Positions 52,534 through 62,270 are shown, counted from the stretch's first letter. The stretch: DNA of 64,000 nt from an uncultured bacterium (GCA_902780525.1 CACZFL010000004.1:1-64000); one strand, 5' to 3'. Notes: generated from the sequence alone by a model not told the origin. Numbers and translations: made by a program.

Positions 52534-53127
52534 TTATTTTTTATTTACGGATTCCATATCTTTTTTCATACAGAACTGAACAAGAGTCATTTTATCTATA
52601 TTGTTAAGGTGAGTGAATCTTCCTGATATGATGTACTTCCCGTTGTCATTTTTCTCTACTCTTATTAACTGATACCTGCAGGAAATTTCCTGCTCATTGC
52701 TCAGGTTTATTTTAACCTTATACTCTTTTTCAATATCAATATTGTCTGTTGTCGTAACTTTCATGCCACCTGCTGATATGTCCATTGTTCTGACATTATG
52801 AGATATATTATCACAGGTTAGAACCAAATCTTCCATGAATTTAATACGTGTAAATTTTCTTCTTTGTAAAAATCTGTGTTTAACCGGGTTTGCGATTGTT
52901 ATTACATTATTTTCCAAGCCTTGTATATAAGATTCAAAATATAAATAGCCGTTATCTGTAAGTGAATAAAAATCACATATATGATTAACGATTAAACCTT
53001 CAGGTTTGTATTGGAGTGCCATTTTGAATCCGTCCATTGAAACATCTATAACAGTTCCTCTGTTTGTCATTTTGAAATCCTGAGGAACTATTGTTACTTT
53101 TTGCTCGTTCTTTAATAACTCTCTCAT
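52534..53127 (-). CDS. PilZ-domain c-di-GMP receptor (YcgR-like)
   Basis: 197 aa. N-terminal YcgR-like beta domain (about 1-88), then a PilZ domain beginning FLQRRKFTRI (RxxxR, about 88-97) with DISAGGMKV (D/NxSxxG, about 118-126). Both c-di-GMP contact motifs are intact. It sits 37 nt after flhA, so it probably connects c-di-GMP levels to flagellar function, as YcgR does as a motor brake. AGGAAGGAA precedes the start. Confidence 0.9.
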   Translation of the reverse strand: MRELLKNEQKVTIVPQDFKMTNRGTVIDVSMDGFKMALQYKPEGLIVNHICDFYSLTDNGYLYFESYIQGLENNVITIANPVKHRFLQRRKFTRIKFMEDLVLTCDNISHNVRTMDISAGGMKVTTTDNIDIEKEYKVKINLSNEQEISCRYQLIRVEKNDNGKYIISGRFTHLNNIDKMTLVQFCMKKDMESVNKK

Positions 53128-53164
53128 GTTTTTTCCTTCCTGTATTAGTTAATAAAATATTCTT

Positions 53165-55258
53165 TTATAATTTTACCATACCCAAAGGTCTTACTTTTAC
53201 GCTTGGGTTAAGTTCCGCATATGACATTACTGCAATTTGCGGATATGCACGTTCTATCAGTCTCCTGAACAAGTATCTTATAGGAGCCTGGCAAAGAATA
53301 ACCGGCTGATTGCCAGTTGATGATATAGCTTTTTCAAGTTCAACATTCATCTGGTCAAGCAGCTTCTTTGTAAATGTCGGGTCAATAGAAACGCTTTGAC
53401 CGTCAGGACTTGCTCCTCTTGCTATAGTTTGTTCTATATCAGGAGAAAGTGTAATTGCAAACAACTCTCCTGTATCAGCAAGGTTCTGCTGACAGATATT
53501 TCTTGATAATGCAACACGTACGTGTTCTGTCAGAAAATTAGGCTGTTTGCTGACTTTTGCGTGCAGACTTATTGTTTCCAATATTGTCTTTAAGTCTCTA
53601 ACAGCAACACCTTCTTTCAATAGTCCCTGCATAACAACCTGAACATCACCTACCGTAATATCTTTCATTATGTCATCAACGTAATCTTCAGAAACTTCTT
53701 TTTTAAGATTATCAATAAGTTGTTGTACATCAAATCTTGAAAGAATCTCAGAAGCGCATTTTTTAATTACTTCAGTGATGTGTGTAGAAATTACTGCTGA
53801 AGCTGAAACTACAGTATAACCTGACATTTCAGCCAAATCTTTATCTTTAGCTTCTATCCATATGGCAGGTAAGCCGAATGCAGGTTCAATAGCATGGATT
53901 CCGTTAATAGACAAGTTCCCAACAGGGTCGCCCGCTGTCATTGCTAAATATCGTTCAGGATATACTTCACCGCTTTCCATTGCAACGCCTTTTAGCTTAA
54001 TTTGGTAAGAATTTGGCGAAAGCTGTAAATTATCACGTACCCTTATAGATGGCAAAATGATACCCAAATCAAGCGCAGTTTGTCTTCTGATTTGCGCTAT
54101 ACGTTCAAGCAAATCGCCGCCCATCTCGACGTTAAGCAGCTGAACAAGTCGGTAACCTACTTCAATTTCTATTGTGTCAATGTTAAGAAGCTCCATAACA
54201 CTTTCTCTGGTAGCTTTTGCCCGCTTTTCTTTTTTGCCGACTTTTTCCTGAATAGCCTGTTCTTGTGCTTCAGCTTCCTGAGTTTGAACTTCCTCTACTT
54301 TTTCTTTACTTTTTCTGAGTGCTAACATTCCGGCAATAAATGCTATTGTTAAAAATGGTATTGTCGGCATCCCCGGGACTATACCCATTACACCCAGTAA
54401 GCCTGATACAACTCCTAAAACTCTCGGGTCGCTGAACATTTCATTTTTAATATCGACAGACAAAGAATCTTCTTTGCCTGATGCACGTGAAACGATTAAA
54501 CCTGTTGCAGTTGATATTAAAAGTGCCGGAATCTGTGATACCAGACCGTCTCCGACAGTAAGGATTGTGTACGTTCCTAATGCCTGTGTGATATCCATAT
54601 GAAGCTGAATTACACCGATAATCAAACCGCCGACTATGTTGATTACAGTAATAACAATACCTGCTGTCGCATCACCCTTAACAAACTTGGAGGCACCATC
54701 CATGGTACCGTAGAAGTCCGTTTCTCTCTCAAGCTTTTTACGTCTTTCTTTAGCCTGGTCTTCGTTTATCAGACCTGAGTTTAAATCTGCGTCAATACTT
54801 AATTGTTTACCTGGCATTTTGTCTAATGTAAAACGTGCTGATACTTCAGCAACACGGGTTGCACCGCCTGTGATAACCATAAAGTTAATTAAAACAAGGA
54901 TACAGAATATTACCGCACCGACAACGTAGTTACCTCCGACTACAAATTGCCCGAACGAACTAATTACGTTTCCCGCCTGTCCGTTTAGCAGAATTAGTCT
55001 GGTGGAGCTGACGTTTAAGCCAAGACGGAACAGTGTTGCAATAAGTAAAACTGTAGGAAAAGATGAATAATCCAGTGGCTCTTGTGTATATAAGCAGACA
55101 AGTAAAATTACTACTGCAAGTGATATATTAACTGTTAATAGTAAATCCAATAGTGGGGCAGGAATTGGAATAACCATCATTACGACAATAATGACCAAGC
55201 CTATGGCAAGGACAATATCGTTATTTTTCAATATTTTAGATAACTTACCTAATTCCAT
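53165..55258 (-). CDS. flhA: Flagellar export gate protein FlhA
   Basis: 697 aa. About eight N-terminal membrane helices (to about 310), the FHIPEP loop (GGATRVAEVSARFTLDKMPGKQLSIDADLNSG, about 125-160), a charged linker (about 320-350) and a cytoplasmic domain that docks chaperone-substrate complexes. It forms the nonameric gate ring of the flagellar type III system, powered by the proton gradient. GGTGGAGAG precedes the ATG; it lies 79 nt after flhB in the fliPQR-flhBA order. Confidence 0.97.
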   Translation of the reverse strand: MELGKLSKILKNNDIVLAIGLVIIVVMMVIPIPAPLLDLLLTVNISLAVVILLVCLYTQEPLDYSSFPTVLLIATLFRLGLNVSSTRLILLNGQAGNVISSFGQFVVGGNYVVGAVIFCILVLINFMVITGGATRVAEVSARFTLDKMPGKQLSIDADLNSGLINEDQAKERRKKLERETDFYGTMDGASKFVKGDATAGIVITVINIVGGLIIGVIQLHMDITQALGTYTILTVGDGLVSQIPALLISTATGLIVSRASGKEDSLSVDIKNEMFSDPRVLGVVSGLLGVMGIVPGMPTIPFLTIAFIAGMLALRKSKEKVEEVQTQEAEAQEQAIQEKVGKKEKRAKATRESVMELLNIDTIEIEVGYRLVQLLNVEMGGDLLERIAQIRRQTALDLGIILPSIRVRDNLQLSPNSYQIKLKGVAMESGEVYPERYLAMTAGDPVGNLSINGIHAIEPAFGLPAIWIEAKDKDLAEMSGYTVVSASAVISTHITEVIKKCASEILSRFDVQQLIDNLKKEVSEDYVDDIMKDITVGDVQVVMQGLLKEGVAVRDLKTILETISLHAKVSKQPNFLTEHVRVALSRNICQQNLADTGELFAITLSPDIEQTIARGASPDGQSVSIDPTFTKKLLDQMNVELEKAISSTGNQPVILCQAPIRYLFRRLIERAYPQIAVMSYAELNPSVKVRPLGMVKL

Positions 55259-55337
55259 CTCTCCACCTATTACATAATATCATTATTTTAGACAAAATTA
55301 CAAGTTGTAACGATATTTTCATATAAGTAGCAGAGTT

Positions 55338-56423
55338 TTAATTATTACCATTTTTAAGTCTGTAAACATAAGCAAGAATTTCTGATACTGCAACGTATAA
55401 ATCGCTTGGAATCATTGCATCAAGCGGGACATTGTTATACAAAGCTCTTGCGACGGGTCTGTTTTCAACAATTGGCACTTTATTTTCTTTTGCAATTTCT
55501 CTGATTTGAAATGCTAAATAATCAACACCTTTTGCTGTAACAATCGGTGCCGGAGCTTTTGTTTTGTCGTATTTGATAGCAACTGCATAGTGCGTCGGGT
55601 TTGTAACAACAACATCTGATTGCGGTACTGATGACATCATTCTCTGACGAGCCATTTGCATCTGTATTGATTTTATTTTAGCTTTGATTTTTGGATCCCC
55701 TTCAATGTCTTTCTGCTCATCTTTAACTTCCTGTTTTGTCATCTTAATTGATTTCTCAAATTCGTAAGTTTGATATTTTTTATCAATAAAACCCAAAATT
55801 AGCATTGCAAGACACATGTTAATAATCATGTTAATCATAATTGAAACGATTATATGTATAGCCGTAAACGGTTCAAGACCGATTAGCCCCATCAAATCAG
55901 CTTTTCTGGCATTAATTGCCGAATAACCGCAGGCTGTGACCACAACAATTTTTAATATTGATTTTGCAAGTTCTACCAGTGTTCTTGGAGCAAACGGATT
56001 AAGTAATCTTTTTGCATTCTGAATCATTCTTCTTGGAGAAATATTAGTGGGGTCGATTTTTATTTTTTGAAGAGAAAAAACGGGGCCTACATCCATTCTG
56101 ATAATGATTACAGTAAAAATTACAAGGAGCACAAAAAATGGTAACAATATCATTCCCAGCTGTTGAAAATATGGAAATAATATTCCTATCGCATTTGTCG
56201 GGTCCGCATCTCTGTAATTATTTAGATGTGAAAATGTTTCACGCATCAGGTTTAGGATGGATTCTCCCATATATTTTGCAAAAATTGCCATGAGTCCAAT
56301 CCCTGTAACCATAACAAGAGCGGCATCCATATCTCTGCTTTTTGATACGTTACCTTTTTCCCGTTCTTTTTGCCTTCTTCGCGGGGTGGCTTCTTCCGTT
56401 CTTTCTGCGGCTTCATTCCCCAT
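55338..56423 (-). CDS. flhB: Flagellar export switch protein FlhB
   Basis: 361 aa. Four membrane helices (about 30-220) and a C-terminal cytoplasmic domain with the self-cleavage site NPTHYAVAI (about 272-280), which controls the change from rod/hook to filament export. The N-terminal charged segment (ERTEEATPRRRQKEREKG) is typical. AAAGGAAC precedes the start. Located between fliR and flhA. Confidence 0.97.
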   Translation of the reverse strand: MGNEAAERTEEATPRRRQKEREKGNVSKSRDMDAALVMVTGIGLMAIFAKYMGESILNLMRETFSHLNNYRDADPTNAIGILFPYFQQLGMILLPFFVLLVIFTVIIIRMDVGPVFSLQKIKIDPTNISPRRMIQNAKRLLNPFAPRTLVELAKSILKIVVVTACGYSAINARKADLMGLIGLEPFTAIHIIVSIMINMIINMCLAMLILGFIDKKYQTYEFEKSIKMTKQEVKDEQKDIEGDPKIKAKIKSIQMQMARQRMMSSVPQSDVVVTNPTHYAVAIKYDKTKAPAPIVTAKGVDYLAFQIREIAKENKVPIVENRPVARALYNNVPLDAMIPSDLYVAVSEILAYVYRLKNGNN

Positions 56424-56466
56424 TTATATTTGTTCCTTTATGATTTGTGACTAATATTATTATATA

Positions 56467-57246
56467 TCAAAATATCTGAGCTATATGTGTCAGGAAGTTT
56501 TCTGTTAATACTGCTATATATTCTGCCATCGGACGCATAAATATAAGTGATAATAATAATCCAAGGTATATTTTAAGCGGCATGGATACCATAAATATAT
56601 TCATTTGCGGCATCATTTTTGATGTAAAACCCAGCAATACATCAGTAATAAATAGTACGCCGAATATAGGCAGTGCTATGCTTAAACTTATGCTGAATAA
56701 ATTGCTTGTTATGTGTATTATCTGTTCCGCAAGTTCTGGTGAAAAAGCAAAAGTGTATCCGATAGGCATTGATTTAAAACTGTTGTAAAGTGCGGCAAAT
56801 AACCACTGATGTGCACCTAATATCAAAAATATCATGCTTGCCAGATATGTGTATGCTCTTGTTATAACAGGAGAGGTACTTCCTGATACAGGGTTTAAGG
56901 CCTGTGAAATCGATAACCCCATTTGTATTGCAAACATATTTACACCGAATTCAATTCCTATAAAAATTATGTTTGCGCAAAAGCCTATAGTATATCCAAT
57001 TAGGAACTCTTTAAATAAAATTATCGTTAGTGCAGGTACATTTGTTGGTGTAACAAAATTTGTATGGTACTGGACTATCGGAAATAATATAAAAGCAATT
57101 AAAGCAGCCAGCCAAACTTTACCTTGCATCGGAATAGGATATGTTGAAAATAACGGTGCCGATGATAACAAACCGCTGAGTCTTGTTAATATTGCCATAA
57201 ACAGTATTATATTGTTTACGGAAAATAATATATCAAGATTTAACAT
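56467..57246 (-). CDS. fliR: Flagellar export gate protein FliR
   Basis: 259 aa, six hydrophobic segments, with the family order FMAILTRLSGLLSSAPLF, EFLIGYTIGFCANIIFIGIEFG and LLLSLIFMRPMAEYI. It forms the export channel with FliP and FliQ. The start codon overlaps the fliQ stop (TAATG), indicating coupled translation. Confidence 0.95.
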   Translation of the reverse strand: MLNLDILFSVNNIILFMAILTRLSGLLSSAPLFSTYPIPMQGKVWLAALIAFILFPIVQYHTNFVTPTNVPALTIILFKEFLIGYTIGFCANIIFIGIEFGVNMFAIQMGLSISQALNPVSGSTSPVITRAYTYLASMIFLILGAHQWLFAALYNSFKSMPIGYTFAFSPELAEQIIHITSNLFSISLSIALPIFGVLFITDVLLGFTSKMMPQMNIFMVSMPLKIYLGLLLSLIFMRPMAEYIAVLTENFLTHIAQIF

Positions 57247-57521
57247 TATGCACCGCCGATTAATTGCGGAATCATATCAAAAAATTCGTTTGTAGTTGTT
57301 GTTACAATCCCGAAAATCCATGGTAATAGAAATATCAGAAGAATAACACAACCAACAATTTTAGGTACAAATGTTAATGTTGATTCCTGTATTTGTGTAA
57401 CTGTTTGAAATATACTGACCATGAGACCGAGTATTACACCGATCAACAGTATAGGTACAGATATTTCCAGTGTTAATATAAACATTTTTTGTAAAAGAGT
57501 AATTACTACATCCTGATTCAT
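57246..57521 (-). CDS. fliQ: Flagellar export gate protein FliQ
   Basis: 91 aa, two membrane helices (about 17-38 and 52-75) with VGLMVSIFQTVTQIQEST-like conserved loop (here LGLMVSIFQTVTQIQESTL). Part of the FliPQR channel. GGAG lies 11 nt upstream of the ATG. Confidence 0.95.
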   Translation of the reverse strand: MNQDVVITLLQKMFILTLEISVPILLIGVILGLMVSIFQTVTQIQESTLTFVPKIVGCVILLIFLLPWIFGIVTTTTNEFFDMIPQLIGGA

Positions 57522-57567
57522 TAAATTATTTTCTCCAAAATTTTATCTATAACTGTGTTGCATTGAA

Positions 57568-58323
57568 TCATGTCACAAAACTTTCCACCAGTGATTTAAC
57601 AACCAGATACCAGCCGTCAACCATTACAAACATAATCAGTTTAAACGGCAGCGCAATCATTGTTGGAGGCAGGAACATCATACCCATTGATACCAATACC
57701 GATGAAACAACTATGTCAATAACCAAAAACGGTAAATATACTACAAAACCTATTGTAAATGCTGTCTTTAGTTCACTAAGTATAAACGAAGGAAGCAGTA
57801 TATACATTGGTACATCGTCTTTTGTTTTAGGCTTTTCAATTTTTGCCATTCTTACGAACAGTGCAAGCTCTTTTTCGTGAGTCTGCTTAAACATAAATTT
57901 TCTTATAGGTATAATGCCCCTGTCGAGTGCGGCTTGTTGCGTAATTTGATTCTTCATGTATGGCTGCAGTGCTGTATCATTAATTTCATTAAATACAGGT
58001 GCCATTATAAAGAAGGTTAAAATTAGTGCCAAACCAGTAATAACCTGGTTAGGCGGCAGGTTGCCGGCACCTATTGCCTGTCTTGTTAATGACAATACGA
58101 CAACAAGTCGTATAAAGCTGGTTGCCATTATAAATATACTTGGTGCCAATGTTAAGATTGTCAGCCAAATTAATATTTGCAGACCGTTTGAAAAGTCCTG
58201 CGGAGTGTTCAGTGTCTGCATTTCTATATTTATGTTAGGAAATGTCATTGCAGCCTGTACAGGTGTGAATAATCCAAGAAATGATATGAACAAACCGGTT
58301 ATTCCGTATTTTTTTATATTCAT
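57568..58323 (-). CDS. fliP: Flagellar export gate protein FliP
   Basis: 251 aa from the ATG at 58323, where a signal peptide (MNIKKYGITGLFISFLGLFTPVQA) begins and AAGGAA lies 7 nt upstream; a longer frame to 58389 is rejected. Family signatures: LTLAPSIFIMATSFIRLVVVLSL, GNLPPNQVITGLALILTFFIMAP and FLVIDIVVSSVLVSMGMMFLPP. It is the main channel-forming subunit of the export gate. First gene of the fliPQR-flhBA-pilZ cluster; fliO is not seen upstream. Confidence 0.96.
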   Translation of the reverse strand: MNIKKYGITGLFISFLGLFTPVQAAMTFPNINIEMQTLNTPQDFSNGLQILIWLTILTLAPSIFIMATSFIRLVVVLSLTRQAIGAGNLPPNQVITGLALILTFFIMAPVFNEINDTALQPYMKNQITQQAALDRGIIPIRKFMFKQTHEKELALFVRMAKIEKPKTKDDVPMYILLPSFILSELKTAFTIGFVVYLPFLVIDIVVSSVLVSMGMMFLPPTMIALPFKLIMFVMVDGWYLVVKSLVESFVT

Positions 58324-58444
58324 GAAAAGTTCCTTATTTGAAAATTTTACTCTCTCCCACGTATATACTAACAAATTTACTTTCATCATGGCAAATTTGT
58401 TGTTATTGTAAAGTTTTTATAAGGAACAAAGGCGTTGTTCGATG

Positions 58445-59851
58445 TTATGAGTTAAGTTTTTTTTTCGCCTGTTTTACACGCTCTTTTGATTTTTTTCGCT
58501 TTATTTTATTGTTTGCTTTAATTTCTTTTTTCGTTCTTGGATTTGCAATTAAATCAGAATTATTGTTTGAAACCGTATATGGCTTTTTCGCTGTTTTTTC
58601 TGCTTTTTTTGCTTCTTTTTTATTGATTTTATCTTGTTTTTTCTGCTGTTTTAAATTGCTTTTTGCGATATTTTTTTCAATTTTTTCCTGCTTTTTGTTA
58701 TTGATTGCTTCAATTTTTGCAGCTTTTTTGCTTGCTTTTGCCTGAATTTTGGCTTGTTTTGCATTATCCTTTTGTTTTTGCCTTTTAGCTTTAATTTCTT
58801 CTTTTAGTTCTTTTTTTGTTCTAGGTACTGCTATATATTCATTTTTATTATTTGATACTTCATAAATATCATTTTTATTCTTCTTGATTGTTTTGTTTTT
58901 ATTAGTGTAATCTGTTGCAGGTACAGGTGCTGCTAATACATCTTGTTTTTCTTCCGCTTTTTGTGGAGTTTCATCTGATTTTATTTTTTCGCTTATTGTA
59001 TTTTCCAGTTCAGGAGACTTTGAAGGCTCTTCTTTTGAATTTTCATCTGTTATACTATTATTATCTTCTGATGACTTGGTTAATATTCTTTCTTCTTGTA
59101 CAGTCTGAGTTTCTTCAGTAGGTTTATTCTCTTCTGCTGTATTATTTTTAGCTTCTTCGCCTGAAGCACTTTCTGTGTTTTGTTCAGATACGACTTCTTC
59201 CTTTGTCGTTATTCCTGTATTTTGTGTAGAGGCTGTAATATCTTCTGTTGCTTTTGGCTTGTCATCATTAATAATATCTGCTGCACTTATGCATTTATCA
59301 ATGTCTTTTGTAACAATTTCCGGAATTCCAAAGTTTTTAACTTTTGTAATAAGATTTTTTCTGTTCTTTTCAATATCTTTTTTAATATATTCAATTTGCA
59401 TTGTTGTAGTTGCCGTATATCTTCTTGCATATTGTATTGCAATTGAACCGCATTTTTTCGACTTTTCATATTTAAAAATGTTAAATTCTATAACTACAGG
59501 TACACTGTGGTCGTTAATCATTACAAAATCAATCATTGCTGTATTTTTTTTGTCATCAAAAGTCAGTGAACTGGGTACGTGCATACTGCCAAGATAGTCT
59601 TTGAAATCTTTAATTCTGTCAATTGGAGAATAAGCATTTGGAAAATGGTGTACTGCAACCATTTCTGACCAAATGTTGTATGTCTCTCCTTTTTTATAAT
59701 ATTCGTTTAAATATCCGCCAAAGTCTTTATTTTTTATGCTGTACAATAAATTAAATTTTTTACCGTTAAAGTGAACGCTGTAATCTTTTTCGGCATATAC
59801 CATACTAACATTAAGTATTAATAACAAAAGAAGTACAAATATCTTTTTCAT
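58445..59851 (-). CDS. Secreted charge-segregated repeat protein
   Basis: 468 aa, no family recognised. Signal peptide (MKKIFVLLLLLILNVSMVYA), a folded N-terminal part (about 21-200), an acidic, low-complexity middle (about 205-325) and a lysine-rich C-terminus (about 330-468). The basic part contains two diverged copies of a unit starting YEVSNNKNEYIAVPRTKKE and YTVSNNNSDLIANPRTKKE. Segregated acidic and basic halves suggest binding to polyanions or self-association. It lies 121 nt upstream of fliP on the same strand, so a link to the flagellar cluster is possible. Confidence 0.7.
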   Translation of the reverse strand: MKKIFVLLLLLILNVSMVYAEKDYSVHFNGKKFNLLYSIKNKDFGGYLNEYYKKGETYNIWSEMVAVHHFPNAYSPIDRIKDFKDYLGSMHVPSSLTFDDKKNTAMIDFVMINDHSVPVVIEFNIFKYEKSKKCGSIAIQYARRYTATTTMQIEYIKKDIEKNRKNLITKVKNFGIPEIVTKDIDKCISAADIINDDKPKATEDITASTQNTGITTKEEVVSEQNTESASGEEAKNNTAEENKPTEETQTVQEERILTKSSEDNNSITDENSKEEPSKSPELENTISEKIKSDETPQKAEEKQDVLAAPVPATDYTNKNKTIKKNKNDIYEVSNNKNEYIAVPRTKKELKEEIKAKRQKQKDNAKQAKIQAKASKKAAKIEAINNKKQEKIEKNIAKSNLKQQKKQDKINKKEAKKAEKTAKKPYTVSNNNSDLIANPRTKKEIKANNKIKRKKSKERVKQAKKKLNS

Positions 59852-59913
59852 AGCTATTCTCCCTAATATGAGAATATCATATACAAAATTATTTGTACAA
59901 CTTTTGAAATAAG

Positions 59914-60129
59914 TTATGCGTATGCTCTTGCGAGCAATTCTGCAGGTTCTCCTATTGCTGTGCTGTATTCTATATATGTTATATTAGGGGCAAAATATTG
60001 GCGCAGCGCAGCACGGTTTGTTATTTTTTCATAACAAACAAACGAATCCACATTATCCTTCAAGTATCCCGCGAATATCCTTTGTTTTGGGGATAATTGA
60101 TAATCCTTTAAATTTTTGACGATATCCAT
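59914..60129 (-). CDS. Uncharacterised 71-aa protein
   Basis: No family recognised. A small soluble protein beginning MDIVKNLKDYQLSPKQ and ending ELLARAYA. No clear ribosome site; TATAAT lies 8 nt before the ATG, so a leaderless or near-leaderless transcript is possible. Moderately uncertain. Confidence 0.5.
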   Translation of the reverse strand: MDIVKNLKDYQLSPKQRIFAGYLKDNVDSFVCYEKITNRAALRQYFAPNITYIEYSTAIGEPAELLARAYA

Positions 60130-60191
60130 ATATTAATATTATATATCATTTAGATATCAATTTCAGCATTAAGTAATAAAAATTTACAAAT

Positions 60192-60770
60192 TTATTTGAT
60201 TTTTAACTGGATAATTTCTTTGTATTGTTTGCTTAAATCTTCAATTTTCTGGTTATATTCATTTTTATATTCTTGTTGTGCAGATTTTATTTGGTTGATT
60301 CTGCCTTTGTTATTTTGTGCCAATACATTATATCTGTTAGCTATACTGTCTTTGCCTTCTAATTTCCAGTTATGTGCGGCATTTTTGTTAATTTCCATTA
60401 CTTTTGTCAGTCTTATAAGCTCTGAGTTCATAGATGCTATTTTAGCAGATGCTTTTTCTTGTAATTTGAGTGCTTTAAACATGTTTATGAGCTTTTCTGC
60501 GAATTTATCTGCACCCATTTCTTCAATTTGTTTATCAATATTTTTTGTGCCTATTTCTTTCCAAGAATACAAACTGTTGGTTCTATCATTGCTCAAATTA
60601 ATTATTGTTTCACCCAGTGTATTTCTGTTTATATATACGCTGTCGTTAGGGTAATTTTTTGTTGCATTTGTAAATAATTCCTTTGCTTTCGTAAAAGCAA
60701 TTTTGTTTTGAATTTTCGTTAATGGTTTAAGATTTGCTTGAAATGATACGTTGTTTATGTTGTTTTGCAT
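60192..60770 (-). CDS. Uncharacterised 192-aa protein with VSFQA motif
   Basis: No family recognised. It begins MQNNINNVSFQANLKPL, a short N-terminal motif similar to VSFQG in the 16046 gene. The rest is lysine-rich and helical, with a coiled-coil C-terminus (about 150-190). GAAAGGAA precedes the ATG. No signal peptide or membrane segment. Confidence 0.65.
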   Translation of the reverse strand: MQNNINNVSFQANLKPLTKIQNKIAFTKAKELFTNATKNYPNDSVYINRNTLGETIINLSNDRTNSLYSWKEIGTKNIDKQIEEMGADKFAEKLINMFKALKLQEKASAKIASMNSELIRLTKVMEINKNAAHNWKLEGKDSIANRYNVLAQNNKGRINQIKSAQQEYKNEYNQKIEDLSKQYKEIIQLKIK

Positions 60771-60840
60771 AATATTCCTTTCTTACTCCTAGTATTACAT
60801 TATAATATTAAACGTGTAAAAATAAAATTTGCTATTAAAA

Positions 60841-60899
60841 AAATACGCTATTAAAATAGCGTATTTTTTATAAAAAAAAGGCCGGTCGTAAGACCAGCC
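60841..60899 (-). terminator. Tandem terminators after rplA
   Basis: First, GGC-GGTC/GACC-GCC around GTAA (60880-60899), followed on the minus strand by eight T. Second, a 12-bp stem AAATACGCTATT/AATAGCGTATTT (60841-60866) with T-rich flanks. Together they end the ribosomal-protein transcript. Confidence 0.85.
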
Positions 60900-60906
60900 G
60901 TAAATA

Positions 60907-61632
60907 TCAACCAACAATTTCTTTAACTTCTGCCTGAAGGTTTTTAGAGTCAATCTTGATGCTCGGTCCCATTGTTGTTGTCAAATAAATTGATTTAACA
61001 TATGTTCCCTTTGCAGCAGATGGTTTTGCCTTCAAGACTGCGTCAACTAATGTTCCGTAGTTTTTAACCAAATCGTCATTAGCAAACTGAACTTTTCCTA
61101 TCGGGCAGTGAATCATACCTTGCTTATCAGCACGGAATTCAACTTTACCTGCTTTAGCATCTTTAACTGCTTTTGCGATATCGAGAGTAACTGTACCTGT
61201 TTTAGGGTTCGGCATCAAACCTTTAGGACCTAAAACTCTACCTAATTTACCAAGCATACCCATACAGTCAGGAGTTGCAATTAATGTATCAAATTCAAAC
61301 CAGCCGCCTGAAATTTTATCGATGATATCTTCAGTTCCGTAGAAGTCAGCACCTGCGTCTTTTGCTTCGTTAACCTTAGGGCCTTTTGCAATAACACAAA
61401 CTCTTACTTCCTTACCTAAACCGGCAGGAAGAACTACGGTTGATCTGATTTGTTGTTCTGCGTGTTTTACATCAATACCTAATCTCATGTGACATTCAAC
61501 TGTTTCATTAAATTTAGATACTTCTTTAGAAATTTCTTGTAATTTTGTTAATGCTTCTTTGCCGTTTGTAGGTTGTTCAAAACCTTCGAGCATTTCCTGA
61601 AGCTTCTTTTGTTTTTTAGTTATTTTAGACAT
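60907..61632 (-). CDS. rplA: Ribosomal protein L1
   Basis: 241 aa, normal length. Family signature [20 protein letters not shown] is present here as [19 protein letters not shown], with [19 protein letters not shown] following. L1 builds the L1 stalk of the large subunit and in many bacteria represses its own operon by binding the leader. The gene lies 108 nt after rplK; both are preceded by similar hairpin leaders. Confidence 0.97.
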   Translation of the reverse strand: MSKITKKQKKLQEMLEGFEQPTNGKEALTKLQEISKEVSKFNETVECHMRLGIDVKHAEQQIRSTVVLPAGLGKEVRVCVIAKGPKVNEAKDAGADFYGTEDIIDKISGGWFEFDTLIATPDCMGMLGKLGRVLGPKGLMPNPKTGTVTLDIAKAVKDAKAGKVEFRADKQGMIHCPIGKVQFANDDLVKNYGTLVDAVLKAKPSAAKGTYVKSIYLTTTMGPSIKIDSKNLQAEVKEIVG

Positions 61633-61645
61633 TTTATTTTCCTTT

Positions 61646-61692
61646 CATGGTGTTAGCGGATTAGAGTAAATGATTACCCATATCCTTCCATC
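61646..61692 (-). promoter_or_regulatory. Hairpin leader upstream of rplA
   Basis: On the minus strand CGATGGAAGGATATG ... TAACACCATGAAAGGA closes with ATGG/CCAT just before the rplA ribosome site. The same pattern (TGGAAGG...GATG...CACCA-GAAAGGA) precedes rplK. It may be a repressor-protein (L1) binding site; inferred from position and similarity. Confidence 0.5.
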
Positions 61693-61740
61693 GTTCTACT
61701 TCTATCATGGAGTAAAGTCGTTTTGACTAACTATATATAT

Positions 61741-62169
61741 TTACCCCTCTTTTACTGTTACACCCATAGCTCTGCAAGAACCTGCAATCATTTTTACTGC
61801 AGCATCCATTGTAGTTGCATTCAAATCGTTCATTTTAATTTTAGCGATTTCTTCTAACTGAGCTCTGGTAATTTCAGCAACTTTAGTCTTGTTAGGAACA
61901 GCTGAACCTTTAGGTATGTTCAAAGCTTTCTTAATAAGAACAGGTGCCGGAGGTGATTTGATAACAAAAGTAAAACTTCTGTCTTCATAAACATCAATAA
62001 TAACAGGGATAATGTAACCTGCTTGTGATTCTGTTTTAGCGTTGAATTGTTTACAAAAATCCATGATGTTAACACCGTGCTGACCTAATGCAGGACCAAC
62101 CGGCGGTGACGGATTTGCTTTTCCTGCTTCAATCTGAAGCTTAATTTTTCCTACTACTTTTTTTGCCAT
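61741..62169 (-). CDS. rplK: Ribosomal protein L11
   Basis: 142 aa. [36 protein letters not shown] is the proline-rich N-terminal domain bound by release factors and thiopeptides; [31 protein letters not shown] is the rRNA-binding C-terminal signature. Complete. The stop lies in GAGGGGTAAATATA, a copy of the dispersed GGGGTAAAT repeat. Confidence 0.97.
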   Translation of the reverse strand: MAKKVVGKIKLQIEAGKANPSPPVGPALGQHGVNIMDFCKQFNAKTESQAGYIIPVIIDVYEDRSFTFVIKSPPAPVLIKKALNIPKGSAVPNKTKVAEITRAQLEEIAKIKMNDLNATTMDAAVKMIAGSCRAMGVTVKEG

Positions 62170-62182
62170 TTTTTTCTCCTTT

Positions 62183-62214
62183 CGTGGTGCTGACGGGGGG
62201 CATCCCCTTCCACG
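62183..62214 (-). promoter_or_regulatory. Hairpin leader upstream of rplK
   Basis: On the minus strand CGTGGAAGGGGATGCCCC ... CAGCACCACGAAAGGAG closes with CGTGG/CCACG directly before the rplK ribosome site. It parallels the hairpin before rplA. Confidence 0.5.
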
Positions 62215-62270
62215 TTATTGCTAGTTATTACTAAGGGTTTTAATTAGCTGTGAACCAACTATATTTACCC

